64,000 bases of DNA from Dyadobacter sp. SG02 (GTDB lineage: Bacteria; Bacteroidota; Bacteroidia; Cytophagales; Spirosomataceae): assembly GCF_900109045.1 (NCBI RefSeq), contig NZ_FNYL01000009.1, positions 248,001 through 312,000 of the forward strand, written 5' to 3'. Under the pieces are notes generated by a model. The model saw only the letters and a list, made by a program, of their open reading frames with translations. It had not been told where the DNA came from and did no database searches. Shown here one piece after another: positions 18,625-27,239 of this stretch. Both the position numbers and the translations under genes were made by a program. Position 1 is the first letter of the stretch. Each line of letters opens with the position of its first letter.

Positions 18625-21489
18625 ATGTTCGATCTCAAAAAACTAATTTTGTTGGTTGGCTTCGCCCTTTGCCTTTCGGCCGGGGTCGCTCACGCGACTG
18701 TTTACAATGTAACCAATACCGCCGACGGCAATGGTCTTGATCAACTGAGAGGGGCGCTTGTGGACGCTGGTAATACCCCCGGAACGCATACGGTTAACAT
18801 CAGCGCAGGAACCTATTATATCGACAATGGAGACATAGGGATAGGTACAGTAAACAATTGCAACATTACCATCAACGGCGCCGGCATTGGAAACACGATC
18901 ATCGACGCTCGTCTGAACGGCCGTGCTTTCATCTTGAATCAAGGAAATAACCGGAGTGGTTTGAAGATTTCTTTTAACGGCTTGACCATTCAAAATTGCA
19001 CTTCCTATTCATCCTCAGGCGGCGGTGCAATTGCAGCGGCAGGCGGACTTGGAAATGCTTACAGCTTCGATAGTTGTTTGTTCTATAACAATGGGATCTA
19101 CTATGGACCAAACGCGCAACCTGAGGGAGGCGCAATCTATTGCAGGGACGCATCTTTGTCCGTCACTAACTGTTCGTTTATAAGCAACAAGGCCATGGCT
19201 GGTAACGGAGGGGCTATAAGTTTTAGGTTCCAGATGGGGTCTCGCGGGAATCTCTCCGGGAATCTTACTATCGCCAATTCCAAATTTTCGTTCAACACCA
19301 GTGCTCCGGTATCTGGTGGAGGAGCACTCTTCATATCAACCACTGGCTTCGGCGGCAATTTTTCAACTTCGGTGACCGGATGCACATTTTCTTCCAATTT
19401 CCTACCAGATGGGTTCGGCGCCGCGATCTATTACACGAGTATGCTCGATAAGGCCTCGTTAAATATCAATTATAACCGCTTCACTGGCAATACAGCAAAA
19501 AGGGCCGCCGTAGAGGTCTATTACTATCAGTTTGTTGGCAACGAAGCAGTCTATCCTCTAACTGATCTGCTCAATGTGAAAAACAATTGGTGGGGCTGCA
19601 ATGAGGGCGCTGAAGGGTGTAGCGACTATGGCTATACTGTAAATGGCCTTTGGGAAGGTGGCTTCGCCGCGATATTCACCCCGCATCTACAATTAAAGAC
19701 TACCGTCAGCGCACCTAGCATCTGCTACCCCGGCACCAATTCGGTTCAAGTCTCGACGGGTTTCACCTCCAACTCCGCCAACGAGCCGATCGATCCCGCC
19801 AACCTGGGCGCGCTTGTCGGACGGTCTGTTTTGTTTATAGCGCCGGGTACAATGGGTAATTTTTCCGGAGCACAAACGAGCATCCAGGCGAACGGCAAGG
19901 CCGTTGCGAACTTTAATTCTAACGGGACACCAGGCGTGGCGGAAATTTATTCGATCTCGGATAATGCCTCCAATACGGCGCTGCTGACCGTCAACACGCC
20001 GGGCAGCTGGCTGGGCACGACCAGCAGCGACTGGTTCTTGCCCGCAAACTGGTGCGGCGGCGCTGTTCCCAACGCCAGCACCAATGTCAACATCCCGGCA
20101 GGTACGCCCCGGTCGCCCTTCATCGAGTCGGTTTTTGGTGGGGCTAACGTCAATAATATCACCATCGCTGCCGGCGCAAAACTTACTTTGGGTAACGATG
20201 CTGGATTGGACGTGAAAGGCGAGTTTACCAATAATGGTAGCTATATTGCCACCGCCCCGGTCGCACTTACGGTATTTTCCGGTCCTGGTAACCAAACCGT
20301 GCCGGGAGGAGACTACTCGTTTCTTGGCATTGCGGGTGGTGGGATAAAGACCCTTGCTGCCGACGCAACCGTGCATCTTCAGTTTGGTTTTTTTGCGGAC
20401 GCAAAATTGGCGCTGGGCGACAACACACTGACATTCGCCGCCAATACGGGTGCTCAAAACGTCGATGCAGCCAGGTATTTTGTCACTAATGGGACCGGAG
20501 GCCTGAGAAAGACTGTCGGAGCCGGAGCATTCACGTTCCCGATCGGGTCCGAAACCAGTTACATGCCGGTGGTACTCTCCAATTTAGGTGCCTACGACTA
20601 TTTTACGGCACGCGTGAACGAAGGGGTTTATACATCCTATGTAAACAATATACCCCAGGGAAGCCCGATCGACAAAAAAGCCGTCAACCGCACCTGGTAC
20701 ATCAGCGAAGACGTGCCCGGAGGATCAAATGCCACAATCTCGTTATACTGGAACCCTGCCGACGAGCTTACCTCATTCGACCGAAGCAACTGCTATGTGG
20801 CACATTATAAAGACGGCAGCTGGAATTCGATCACCAGTGGCCCTGCATTCGGCAGCAATCCATTTTTCGCGAAGCGCTCCGGCATTACCAGCTTCTCTCC
20901 TTTCGCCGTAACCAATCCCGATTCACCGTTACCTGTTACACTAGCACGCTTCGACGCGGTGAAGGAGGGCTCAACGGCCCTTCTGAGCTGGTCGACCACC
21001 GAAGAGACCAACAGCGACCGTTTCGAGGTGGAGCGCAGCATCAATGGCAAAGTCTGGCAGAAAATCGGCACGGTCAAGGCACAAGGCGAAAGCAAAGTCT
21101 GGGAAGACTATCGCTTTACAGATCACCAGCCGGTACCTTACCTCGAAAATCTCTACCGTTTGAAGATGATTGACCGCGTGGCAGGTACGCCGGTGCGGGA
21201 CCACCAGGAGGGCGCGTTTGCATACAGCCGTATCAGGAGCCTGAAATTTGACGACGTCGACGCCCCTGTCGTTTTCCCCAACCCTGCAAATGATAAGCTG
21301 TTCGTACAGGATTTCTCCCGTGTTTCAAGCCTGCGCATCAATGACCTGAACGGACATGTGGTGCACCAATCCGCGGCGATGAAAAATAATGAAATCAGTG
21401 TCAACAAATTTACCCCAGGAATACACTTTGTGGAGATCAAGTGGCTTGATGGAAGAACGACTACAAGAAAAATTGTGATCAATCGGTAA
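18625..21489 (+). CDS. Secreted beta-helix protein with T9SS type A sorting domain
   Basis: 954 residues. The ATG at 18625 gives MFDLKKLILLVGFALCLSAGVAHA, a clear signal peptide; the frame upstream to 18550 lacks one. Residues about 30-350 follow a right-handed parallel beta-helix pattern with repeated 'GGAI...N.SF..N.A' rungs. A 'WLGTTSSDWFLPANWCGGAVPN' module follows, a type common in Bacteroidota surface proteins. A fibronectin-like module (LPVTLARFDAVKEGSTALLSW) precedes the C-terminal sorting signal VVFPNPANDKLFV...KIVINR (last 80 residues), which is recognised by the type IX secretion system. It is a large cell-surface or released adhesin-like protein. Its position just after the polysaccharide export gene suggests a matrix role. 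Confidence 0.85.
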   Translation: MFDLKKLILLVGFALCLSAGVAHATVYNVTNTADGNGLDQLRGALVDAGNTPGTHTVNISAGTYYIDNGDIGIGTVNNCNITINGAGIGNTIIDARLNGRAFILNQGNNRSGLKISFNGLTIQNCTSYSSSGGGAIAAAGGLGNAYSFDSCLFYNNGIYYGPNAQPEGGAIYCRDASLSVTNCSFISNKAMAGNGGAISFRFQMGSRGNLSGNLTIANSKFSFNTSAPVSGGGALFISTTGFGGNFSTSVTGCTFSSNFLPDGFGAAIYYTSMLDKASLNINYNRFTGNTAKRAAVEVYYYQFVGNEAVYPLTDLLNVKNNWWGCNEGAEGCSDYGYTVNGLWEGGFAAIFTPHLQLKTTVSAPSICYPGTNSVQVSTGFTSNSANEPIDPANLGALVGRSVLFIAPGTMGNFSGAQTSIQANGKAVANFNSNGTPGVAEIYSISDNASNTALLTVNTPGSWLGTTSSDWFLPANWCGGAVPNASTNVNIPAGTPRSPFIESVFGGANVNNITIAAGAKLTLGNDAGLDVKGEFTNNGSYIATAPVALTVFSGPGNQTVPGGDYSFLGIAGGGIKTLAADATVHLQFGFFADAKLALGDNTLTFAANTGAQNVDAARYFVTNGTGGLRKTVGAGAFTFPIGSETSYMPVVLSNLGAYDYFTARVNEGVYTSYVNNIPQGSPIDKKAVNRTWYISEDVPGGSNATISLYWNPADELTSFDRSNCYVAHYKDGSWNSITSGPAFGSNPFFAKRSGITSFSPFAVTNPDSPLPVTLARFDAVKEGSTALLSWSTTEETNSDRFEVERSINGKVWQKIGTVKAQGESKVWEDYRFTDHQPVPYLENLYRLKMIDRVAGTPVRDHQEGAFAYSRIRSLKFDDVDAPVVFPNPANDKLFVQDFSRVSSLRINDLNGHVVHQSAAMKNNEISVNKFTPGIHFVEIKWLDGRTTTRKIVINR

Positions 21490-21520
21490 TACGATACCTG
21501 TTTCCTTCCATGGTCGGATA

Positions 21521-21549
21521 AACTTTATCGGCAATTTGTCGATAAAGTT
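21521..21549 (+). terminator. Perfect 10-bp hairpin after the T9SS protein gene
   Basis: AACTTTATCG at 21521-21530 pairs perfectly with CGATAAAGTT at 21540-21549 over a nine-base loop, 31 bases after the stop at 21489. There is no long T-tract after it, so termination efficiency is uncertain. The 21490-21686 gap holds no gene. Confidence 0.45.
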
Positions 21550-21686
21550 CCATTCCGAGAATCTCTAAGCGACAGAACATTGTCGATGCCCGGTTTCGAA
21601 AAAATGGCGGCGCTGAACGTGCTGATCGTTGAGAGATGAAGCCCTGTTTTTTCCGCGATGGATGAGCAAGAAACTATCTTCTGATA

Positions 21687-22154
21687 TCAAAACATCGGTT
21701 CCGGGTGTACAGCAGGCTGCATATCGGCCAGTTTCTTTTCATCCTCCTGAATGCTCGCTTTCAGAGCGTTAATATCGTTGTCGAGTTTTTCCAGACTATA
21801 CCCGGCCTTCCGGGCTTTCTTGGCATCCGACTTGGCTGAACCAGCGCTATTGTTAGCCCTGCGGGCCAACTTGCGATCTTGCGATTCCTCCCCAAGTTTG
21901 TCTGCGGCCTCCTTATTAGCATCTGCCGATTTCTGCGCGTTCTCGGAAGTTTGCGTTACCGCCGCTACTTTTCCGTCTCGTTCGTTTTCAAGCTTAGCCA
22001 GCTCCATCTTATTGTCATTCAATCTTTTGCCTATTTCCAGCATTTGCTTCTGCTCCTTTAAGTTTGCAAGAGAATCTTTTGAGATAACCTGGGCGGTTAA
22101 GGGAAAAGCGAGCAGGATTAAGCTCAGAGAAGCTATTATTTTGTTGGTTTTCAT
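21687..22154 (-). CDS. Small secreted coiled-coil protein, unknown function
   Basis: 155 residues. MKTNKIIASLSLILLAFPLTAQ is a clean signal peptide. The remainder is a charged, heptad-like helix with two stretches: KEQKQMLEIGKRLNDNKMELAKLENE at residues 33-58 and EKLDNDINALKASIQEDEKKLADM near the end, joined by an alanine/lysine-rich segment. No enzyme motif is present. Similar small periplasmic coiled-coil proteins are common in Cytophagales and remain uncharacterised. It appears monocistronic, with free space on both sides. Confidence 0.7.
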   Translation of the reverse strand: MKTNKIIASLSLILLAFPLTAQVISKDSLANLKEQKQMLEIGKRLNDNKMELAKLENERDGKVAAVTQTSENAQKSADANKEAADKLGEESQDRKLARRANNSAGSAKSDAKKARKAGYSLEKLDNDINALKASIQEDEKKLADMQPAVHPEPMF

Positions 22155-22683
22155 GATTTTATTTCGTTTGAAATGGATATTTTTCCCGCTGACAACAGAC
22201 TGCTATAAACGTTTTCCAGTACTTCTATTACCATGTGCTTTTACGGGAAGATCTGCTACGATTCTATCGACTTGACGTTTGAATTTGGTCACCCTGTTGC
22301 GCTCTTCCATTACGCCGACTCCTCTTCCGACTCTAACGCTCTGCGATATACGATGCATTTACCAGATGTAAGCTATAATCCCTAAACAGGGCCTACGGAC
22401 GCTGTCGGCACCACCCGAAACAGGCTGCCCTGGCTCACGCCGGATTTCGGCCTGAAACTGAACGTCCGTGCAAATGAGGTAGTGGCGTTTTTGCAGACTA
22501 CAAATGTTATGGAAGGCATTTTCATTGTTGAGCCCCAACCGGGGTTGTGTGTTCAAACTAACTTATGCAAAGGTCGGCATTAGGAAGTCCGTACTGTTAC
22601 ACAACGGCCCCGGAAAGTTACATTGATCACTGATTGCCACGAACCGGGAAGCATTGCTCTTGTGAAGGTAAGAGCAACCGGGC
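22155..22683. other. Intergenic region with possible gene remnants
   Basis: 529 bases without an assured gene. On the minus strand a 35-codon frame starts with ATG near 22310 (MEERNRVTKFKRQVDRIV...) and could be a tiny gene or chance. On the plus strand, codons between about 22391 and 22582 read like protein (RLPWLTPDFGLKLNV, then VVAFLQTTNVMEGIFIVEP) but have no start and follow a stop, so they may be the tail of a decayed gene. I could not name a family for either. Confidence 0.35.
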
Positions 22684-23244
22684 TCATATATTTTCCAGGT
22701 TGCTGTCGCGCTTTTTCCGAAGTTTTTTATAATAGGTGGGAGAAAGACCTGTGACCTTTTTAAACTGGTTGGACAGGTGCGCTACGCTGCTGTAATGCAT
22801 CTTGTAGGAGATCTCCGTGAGGTTCAGGTCCTCATAAAGCAATAGCTCTTTAACCTTCTCTATCTTGTGATGGATAATAAATTGCTGGATATTGATCCCC
22901 TTGACCTCGGAAAACATGTTGGAAAGGTAAGTGTAGTCGTACCCCAGCTTTTCTGCGATGTAATCGGAATAATTGGTCTTAGGAAGTTCATCCTGATAAT
23001 GGATCATCTCCACAATAACATTTTTGATTTTCTCAATCAAAATGCTCCTCTTATCGTCCAGTAGCTCCAGACCCGATTGAAGCAGGTTCCTTTTGAGTGC
23101 TTCGTGCTGCTCCGGTGTGATATCTTCCAGGACTTCGACACTTCCCAGATCCACAACCACATAGTGCAAGCCGAGTTTTTTTAGTTCTTGCTGCACCACC
23201 ATTTTGCACCGTAGGCTAACCATGTATTTAATATACAATACCAT
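22684..23244 (-). CDS. AraC-type regulator with HMA-like N-terminal domain
   Basis: 186 residues. The C-terminal 100 residues form the AraC/XylS double helix-turn-helix (YDYTYLSNMFSEVKGINIQQFI, then LTEISYKMHYSSVAHLSNQFKKVTGLSPTYYKKL). The N-terminal 70 residues (MVLYIKYMVSLRCKMVVQQELKKLG) have the beta-alpha-beta order and spacing of heavy-metal-associated (HMA) domains. The expected metal pair CxxC is reduced to one cysteine (S-L-R-C), so classic metal binding is doubtful. It is probably a local transcription factor whose signal is unknown. It reads away from the DsbA-like gene across a decayed stretch. Confidence 0.85.
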   Translation of the reverse strand: MVLYIKYMVSLRCKMVVQQELKKLGLHYVVVDLGSVEVLEDITPEQHEALKRNLLQSGLELLDDKRSILIEKIKNVIVEMIHYQDELPKTNYSDYIAEKLGYDYTYLSNMFSEVKGINIQQFIIHHKIEKVKELLLYEDLNLTEISYKMHYSSVAHLSNQFKKVTGLSPTYYKKLRKKRDSNLENI

Positions 23245-23311
23245 AATAGAATAAGCTCATTAACTGTACCGGCAATGCGCCCAAAGCTGGTCTGTTACAA
23301 TATAGCTGATT

Positions 23312-23530
23312 CTACCGGGTTAGTCCTTCCATTGCTGCACATTTTTGGGCTTGTGCTTTCTCCCCAACAATATCAAAGACTTGCTCAACTGTGGCAACAT
23401 GTTGCTCGGTTTGGGAAGTATGAAGTTCAAAAGCTGATTTCAGCTGTTCATAACCCGCATTTTCGGACATGCTAACCAGCCCCTTCGCAAGGCACTTTTC
23501 AGCCCGGTAAGGATGCGGTTTCACCGACAT
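23312..23530 (-). pseudogene. Truncated DUF892 (YciE/YciF ferritin-like) remnant
   Basis: 72 codons. The text AEKCLAKGL...NAGYEQLKSAFELH, then EQHVATVEQVFDIVGEKAQAQKCAAMEGL, is the first third of the DUF892 family (E. coli YciF has AEKQLTRAL...LSQAFHAHL...IDQVVE...KCVAMEGLIEE). Full-length members have about 160 residues and a four-helix ferritin-like bundle. Here the protein stops right after MEGL, so at least two helices and the metal ligands are lost. The ATG lies one base after the stop of the upstream gene, so a short peptide could still be made by coupling. I regard it as a gene relic. Confidence 0.7.
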
Positions 23531-23531
23531 A

Positions 23532-24176
23532 TCATTCCCGGACGTTGGGATAAGCGTATGTTAGCATTTTCTCGGATAAACTCAGGTGCATTGGTAGCGT
23601 AGCTACCTTGGATAATTGCTGAAAAGCCTCAACCATGCTATCGTAAGAGCAATTTCCGCTCAACTTGATTCCTTTCCCTAAAAAAGTGAACGTGAGTGTG
23701 GGCATGGAGACAATCCGGTTTATCTGATTTTTTTTCCTGTCCTCGAAAAGAGCCTGACGGGACTGAGCACAGTCAAACTGTTCAAAGAACCGCTGAAAGT
23801 TCAACATATCCGGATGACGTCTACTCACATGGCGTGCAATTTCGATGAGCGTATCCAGGCTGGACGGGTCACTACCGCCAACCATGAATGCTTGACGCAG
23901 GTAAGCCAAATACAGGTTTGCTGCCGGTTGCGATTGAAGTGAAGCTGCTTTGACCGCCAGGCACGTCATATCCCGTGCGTTCTTTTTGGGCTCGTAGCCG
24001 AGCGCTGTTATTGTTTCATCGGCTACGTTACCCATACACAAATAAAAGCGCGATAAATGCCCGAATTCTTGAATAATCCGCTCCCAGGCCCTCTGCATTT
24101 CCCAACTAAGCGGGCACAATGGATGAGTATAATAGACGATTTTTATGAAGGGGGACTCATTATTGACTTTTCGCAT
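23532..24176 (-). CDS. DsbA-like thioredoxin-fold protein with a CPLS site
   Basis: 214 residues. IVYYTHPLCPLSWEMQRAWERI holds the thioredoxin-fold active-site position, C21-P-L-S24, a CxxS rather than CxxC motif. SMPTLTF near residue 170 looks like the cis-proline loop. The middle is an all-helical insertion as in DsbA/FrnE proteins. There is no signal peptide, so it should be cytoplasmic. A CxxS site usually fits a monothiol or isomerase-like role rather than net oxidation; the substrate is unknown. It is followed directly by the DUF892 remnant. Confidence 0.75.
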   Translation of the reverse strand: MRKVNNESPFIKIVYYTHPLCPLSWEMQRAWERIIQEFGHLSRFYLCMGNVADETITALGYEPKKNARDMTCLAVKAASLQSQPAANLYLAYLRQAFMVGGSDPSSLDTLIEIARHVSRRHPDMLNFQRFFEQFDCAQSRQALFEDRKKNQINRIVSMPTLTFTFLGKGIKLSGNCSYDSMVEAFQQLSKVATLPMHLSLSEKMLTYAYPNVRE

Positions 24177-24460
24177 AACTTCTTTCTCATTGGGGATTTT
24201 AAAAAGTTACTTTACAAACCGTTTTTCGGCGTTTTCGACTTTAAGTTTACTCCGATGGATGATCCACACTTACAAAAATCGAGCCTGGTTGAAGACTCCC
24301 TGCATCCGGAATCTTTAACTTAAAGCACTGGATAACCAGGAGTTGTAAATTGTGAGCATTGACAAAAAACAATTGCTTCTAAGGCGATCATTCCATCTGT
24401 ATAAGCAACTCTCAGGCTCTTTACTATTCCAATTTTCGTTTATCCGTTGTACATTGGTTG

Positions 24461-24988
24461 ATGAGTTCAGCCACAAATAATTTACTTACGGACATCCTGG
24501 CAGAAAACCTGACCGTCGTCTTTTGCGGGATCAATCCGGGCCTCAAATCCGCCATCGACGGTCACCACTTTTCAGGCAGGAGCAACCGGTTCTGGCGGGC
24601 ACTTCACCTGGCCGGCTTTACGCCCTACGAGATTGCCGCGAAGGACGACAGAAGTATTCTGGATTTCGGTTACGGCCTTACCACGGCTGTTGAGCGGCCC
24701 ACAACCCGTGCGGACGAGCTATCGTCAGACGAGTTTCACGAAGGATCCAGACGTTTTGAAATAAAGATAGAGCACTATAAGCCCCGGTACATCGCTTTCC
24801 TTGGGAAAGCGGGATACCAGGGTTTTTCCCGAAAAAAAGATGTAAGCTGGGGCGCTCAGCAGGATACTATTGCAGGAGCGAAGGTGTGGATACTGCCCAA
24901 TCCGAGCGGACTGAACCGCGCTTTTCAACTACCGGCTCTGGTGGCTGCTTATGCGGAGTTTTTTAAAACACTTGAGACGGACCGCTAA
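24461..24988 (+). CDS. mug: G/U mismatch-specific DNA glycosylase
   Basis: 175 residues from the ATG at 24461 (a TTG three bases earlier is in frame). Both active-site motifs of the Mug/TDG family are present: GINPG at residues 23-27, with the catalytic-type Asn, and NPSGLNR in the last quarter, which inserts into the DNA. The enzyme removes uracil or ethenocytosine opposite guanine as the first step of base excision repair. It is a single gene, ending two bases from the convergent aldo/keto reductase. Confidence 0.88.
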   Translation: MSSATNNLLTDILAENLTVVFCGINPGLKSAIDGHHFSGRSNRFWRALHLAGFTPYEIAAKDDRSILDFGYGLTTAVERPTTRADELSSDEFHEGSRRFEIKIEHYKPRYIAFLGKAGYQGFSRKKDVSWGAQQDTIAGAKVWILPNPSGLNRAFQLPALVAAYAEFFKTLETDR

Positions 24989-24990
24989 TG

Positions 24991-25902
24991 CTATTTCTGG
25001 CCGGTCTTCCGGGCGATGAAGCCCGGGACACCCGTATTGACCACGTTATTGAATCGCTGCCGGGACTTAATACGATTGATGGCTTCGAATGCGTCCTCCG
25101 GAAGCGGGGAAATGTCGAAGTTCTCCCTTGCCCGTTCCATTGTTTTGGGCGTTGTAAGTAAAGCCGTGCCGCGCTGAACCGCCCAGGCAAGAAGCACCTG
25201 CGCCGGCGTTTTGCCGATGCGCCGGGATATTTCCAACACCACGGGATCTTCCAGTGGTCCCGGTTTTATGCCGTGGCCCAACGGAGCAAAAGCGAGGAAC
25301 ACGATATTGTTTTCCTTACAAAATTCCAGTAACTCCGTTTCGGGCAAATACGGATGCGCCTCTACCTGCACCACTGCCGGCTTGATTCTCGCTGCTTCGT
25401 AAATGGGCAGCAATTCTTTCAAACCGACGTCCGACAATCCGATAGCCCGGGATTTACCGGAGTCCACCAACTTTTCCATGGCCCGCCAGGTGTCCAGTAA
25501 AGTCACGCTGCCGTCGTAGATGACATTGCCGTTTTCGTCCCGCGGGTCCTGGTCATCCCCCGGCTGAAATGCAAATGGCGTGTGAACGAGATAGAGATCA
25601 AGATAGTCCAGCTGCAATCTTTCCAGACTCGCTTCAAATGCCGGTGCTACACGCTCTGGCCGGTGGTTCGTATTCCATAATTTAGTGGTAACGAATAGGT
25701 CTTCGCGGGCTATTCCTGCGGCGATCCCTTCTTTCAATGCGATGCCCACTTCCCTCTCATTCCGATAACGTTCGGCACTATCGAAATGACGGAAACCGGC
25801 TTGCAATGCATTCGTGGTTGCAGCGACCGTCAATGCCGGGTCCGCAATCAAAGTCCCAAAACCAAGCGGGGGTATATTAAGGGGATGATTTGTCGTTTTC
25901 AT
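24991..25902 (-). CDS. Aldo/keto reductase (diketogluconate reductase-like)
   Basis: 303 residues from the ATG at 25902 (MKTTNHPLNIPPLGFGT); an earlier frame start at 25929 adds nine non-conserved residues. All four AKR catalytic positions are visible: FRHFDSAERYRNE (Asp, Tyr), FVTTKLWN (Lys) and DLYLVHTPF (His), plus the NADPH-binding tail. It is an NAD(P)H-dependent reductase of sugars or aldehydes in the cytoplasm, resembling 2,5-diketo-D-gluconate reductases. It is co-oriented with the xylan locus but separated from it by a terminator, so it is probably independent. Confidence 0.88.
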   Translation of the reverse strand: MKTTNHPLNIPPLGFGTLIADPALTVAATTNALQAGFRHFDSAERYRNEREVGIALKEGIAAGIAREDLFVTTKLWNTNHRPERVAPAFEASLERLQLDYLDLYLVHTPFAFQPGDDQDPRDENGNVIYDGSVTLLDTWRAMEKLVDSGKSRAIGLSDVGLKELLPIYEAARIKPAVVQVEAHPYLPETELLEFCKENNIVFLAFAPLGHGIKPGPLEDPVVLEISRRIGKTPAQVLLAWAVQRGTALLTTPKTMERARENFDISPLPEDAFEAINRIKSRQRFNNVVNTGVPGFIARKTGQK

Positions 25903-26004
25903 TGTGTTTGTCTGCCTGTTAGGACACAAATTTCCGATGAAATCGCGGTCTATATTCGGCCTGAATGCTGCAATGTTCGTCGAATTGACGTATTGATGTC
26001 AATG

Positions 26005-26039
26005 AAAACAAAATTGACCGGATCGTCCCCTCCGGTCAA
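26005..26039 (-). terminator. Intrinsic terminator of the xylan locus
   Basis: On the minus strand, TTGACCGGA and TCCGGTCAA pair perfectly (9 bp) across an eight-base loop and are followed by TTTTGTTTT. This is a standard rho-independent terminator, about 100 bases past the GH10 stop at 26138. Confidence 0.8.
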
Positions 26040-26062
26040 AGTTCACTACTACATCTAACAGA

Positions 26063-26077
26063 ACCTTGAAACAAGGT
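26063..26077 (-). other. Short hairpin upstream of the terminator
   Basis: ACCTTG and CAAGGT pair around a three-base loop, 60 bases after the GH10 stop. There is no T-tract; it may help protect the 3' end of the xylanase mRNA. Confidence 0.3.
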
Positions 26078-26137
26078 CCAGGTTTATCTTTTGTACCTTT
26101 CAAGACTTCAAATGCGCCGGGGTTTTCCCGTGGAAAA

Positions 26138-27229
26138 TTAAAAATTGATCACCTGATAGTAGGCCGCTTTCGGCTTGAAATGCTCGTCGAACAATAGCGG
26201 GTAATCCTTGCGACCGGGCACGGGAAAATTGTCGAGCCAGGTGGATTTATCGGAGACGTTCCAGAACGTGACGCCCGTCAGCGTTCCTTTGTATTTCCTG
26301 AAAACATCGAACAGCATTTTGTACTGGGCATTCTGTCTCGCAATTGTTTCCGGCGTTGGCGCGGCATTGTCGGTAGGCTTCTTCTGGCGGCGTTCATGTT
26401 CTTTGGGGTGAATGGAAACGTCCAGTTCGGTGATTTGTACCGCCAATCCGAGGCTGGAAAATTGGGTAATCGATTTTTCGAGCTCCTCGGTCGAAGGTTC
26501 GTAAACCGACCAATGCCCTTGCAGGCCGACACCGTGCACCGGTACATTTTTCGCCTTCAGTCTTTTCAACAGTTGAAAAATCTTCTCCCGTTTTGCGGCG
26601 CTCTCCGTGTTGTAGTCGTTATAAAACAATTTAGCGTCCGGATCGGCGGCGTGGGCGTATTCGAATGCTTTTTCAATGTAATCCTCCCCGATGATCTCAT
26701 AAAATTTCGACTTTCGGTAAATGCTGGCGCCAGTGTCGGGTACCGCCTCATTAACGACGTCCCAGGCGTAAATTTTTCCTTTGTAGCGGCCGACAACGTC
26801 ATCAATATGCTGTTTCAAACGGGCCAGCAGTGTTTGGCGGTCGACCTGCTTTCCCTCATCATCCGTAAAAAACCATTTCGGTGTCTGGTTATGCCAGCAT
26901 AATGTGTGCCCACGCATCTTGATGCCGTTCTTTTGGGCGAATGCGACGATCGCATCGGCGTCCTGCCAGTGATACCGGTCGGGCTCCGGGTGTATCGGGC
27001 CCATTTTCATGGCATTTTCCGGGGTAATGCTGCTGAACTGTTGAATAATCAGTTCGGCCTCGGGCCCTGTCAGGTTTCTTGACGCCACGGCCACGCCTAT
27101 CGGGAAATATTCCTTATAGGCATCCTTCAAGGCTTTTTGCGCCAGCAGTTTTTCAGGTGCCAGCGTTGCGGCCAGGCAGATACAGGAAACCAGTGCCCTG
27201 TACCGGATGGAGCGTTTGATCATCATCAT
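26138..27229 (-). CDS. GH10 endo-1,4-beta-xylanase
   Basis: 363 residues. One of three consecutive ATG codons at 27221-27229 starts the protein; the frame upstream to 27382 overlaps the esterase gene. A signal peptide (IKRSIRYRALVSCICLAATLAPEKLLAQ) sends it to the periplasm or surface. The GH10 barrel is complete, with catalytic acid/base E161 in WDVVNEAVPD and nucleophile E268 in ITELDVS. Substrate-binding GHTLCWHNQTPKWF and the C-terminal VTFWNVSDKSTW are also present. It cuts internal xylan bonds with retention. It lies 10 bases after the CE1 esterase, the expected partner for feruloylated xylan. Confidence 0.95.
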   Translation of the reverse strand: MMMIKRSIRYRALVSCICLAATLAPEKLLAQKALKDAYKEYFPIGVAVASRNLTGPEAELIIQQFSSITPENAMKMGPIHPEPDRYHWQDADAIVAFAQKNGIKMRGHTLCWHNQTPKWFFTDDEGKQVDRQTLLARLKQHIDDVVGRYKGKIYAWDVVNEAVPDTGASIYRKSKFYEIIGEDYIEKAFEYAHAADPDAKLFYNDYNTESAAKREKIFQLLKRLKAKNVPVHGVGLQGHWSVYEPSTEELEKSITQFSSLGLAVQITELDVSIHPKEHERRQKKPTDNAAPTPETIARQNAQYKMLFDVFRKYKGTLTGVTFWNVSDKSTWLDNFPVPGRKDYPLLFDEHFKPKAAYYQVINF

Positions 27230-27239
27230 GGTTAATATA

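Noticed and set aside
24057..24323. 88-codon plus-strand frame
   Set aside because: Mostly antisense to the start of the DsbA-like gene and its upstream region, with no motif.
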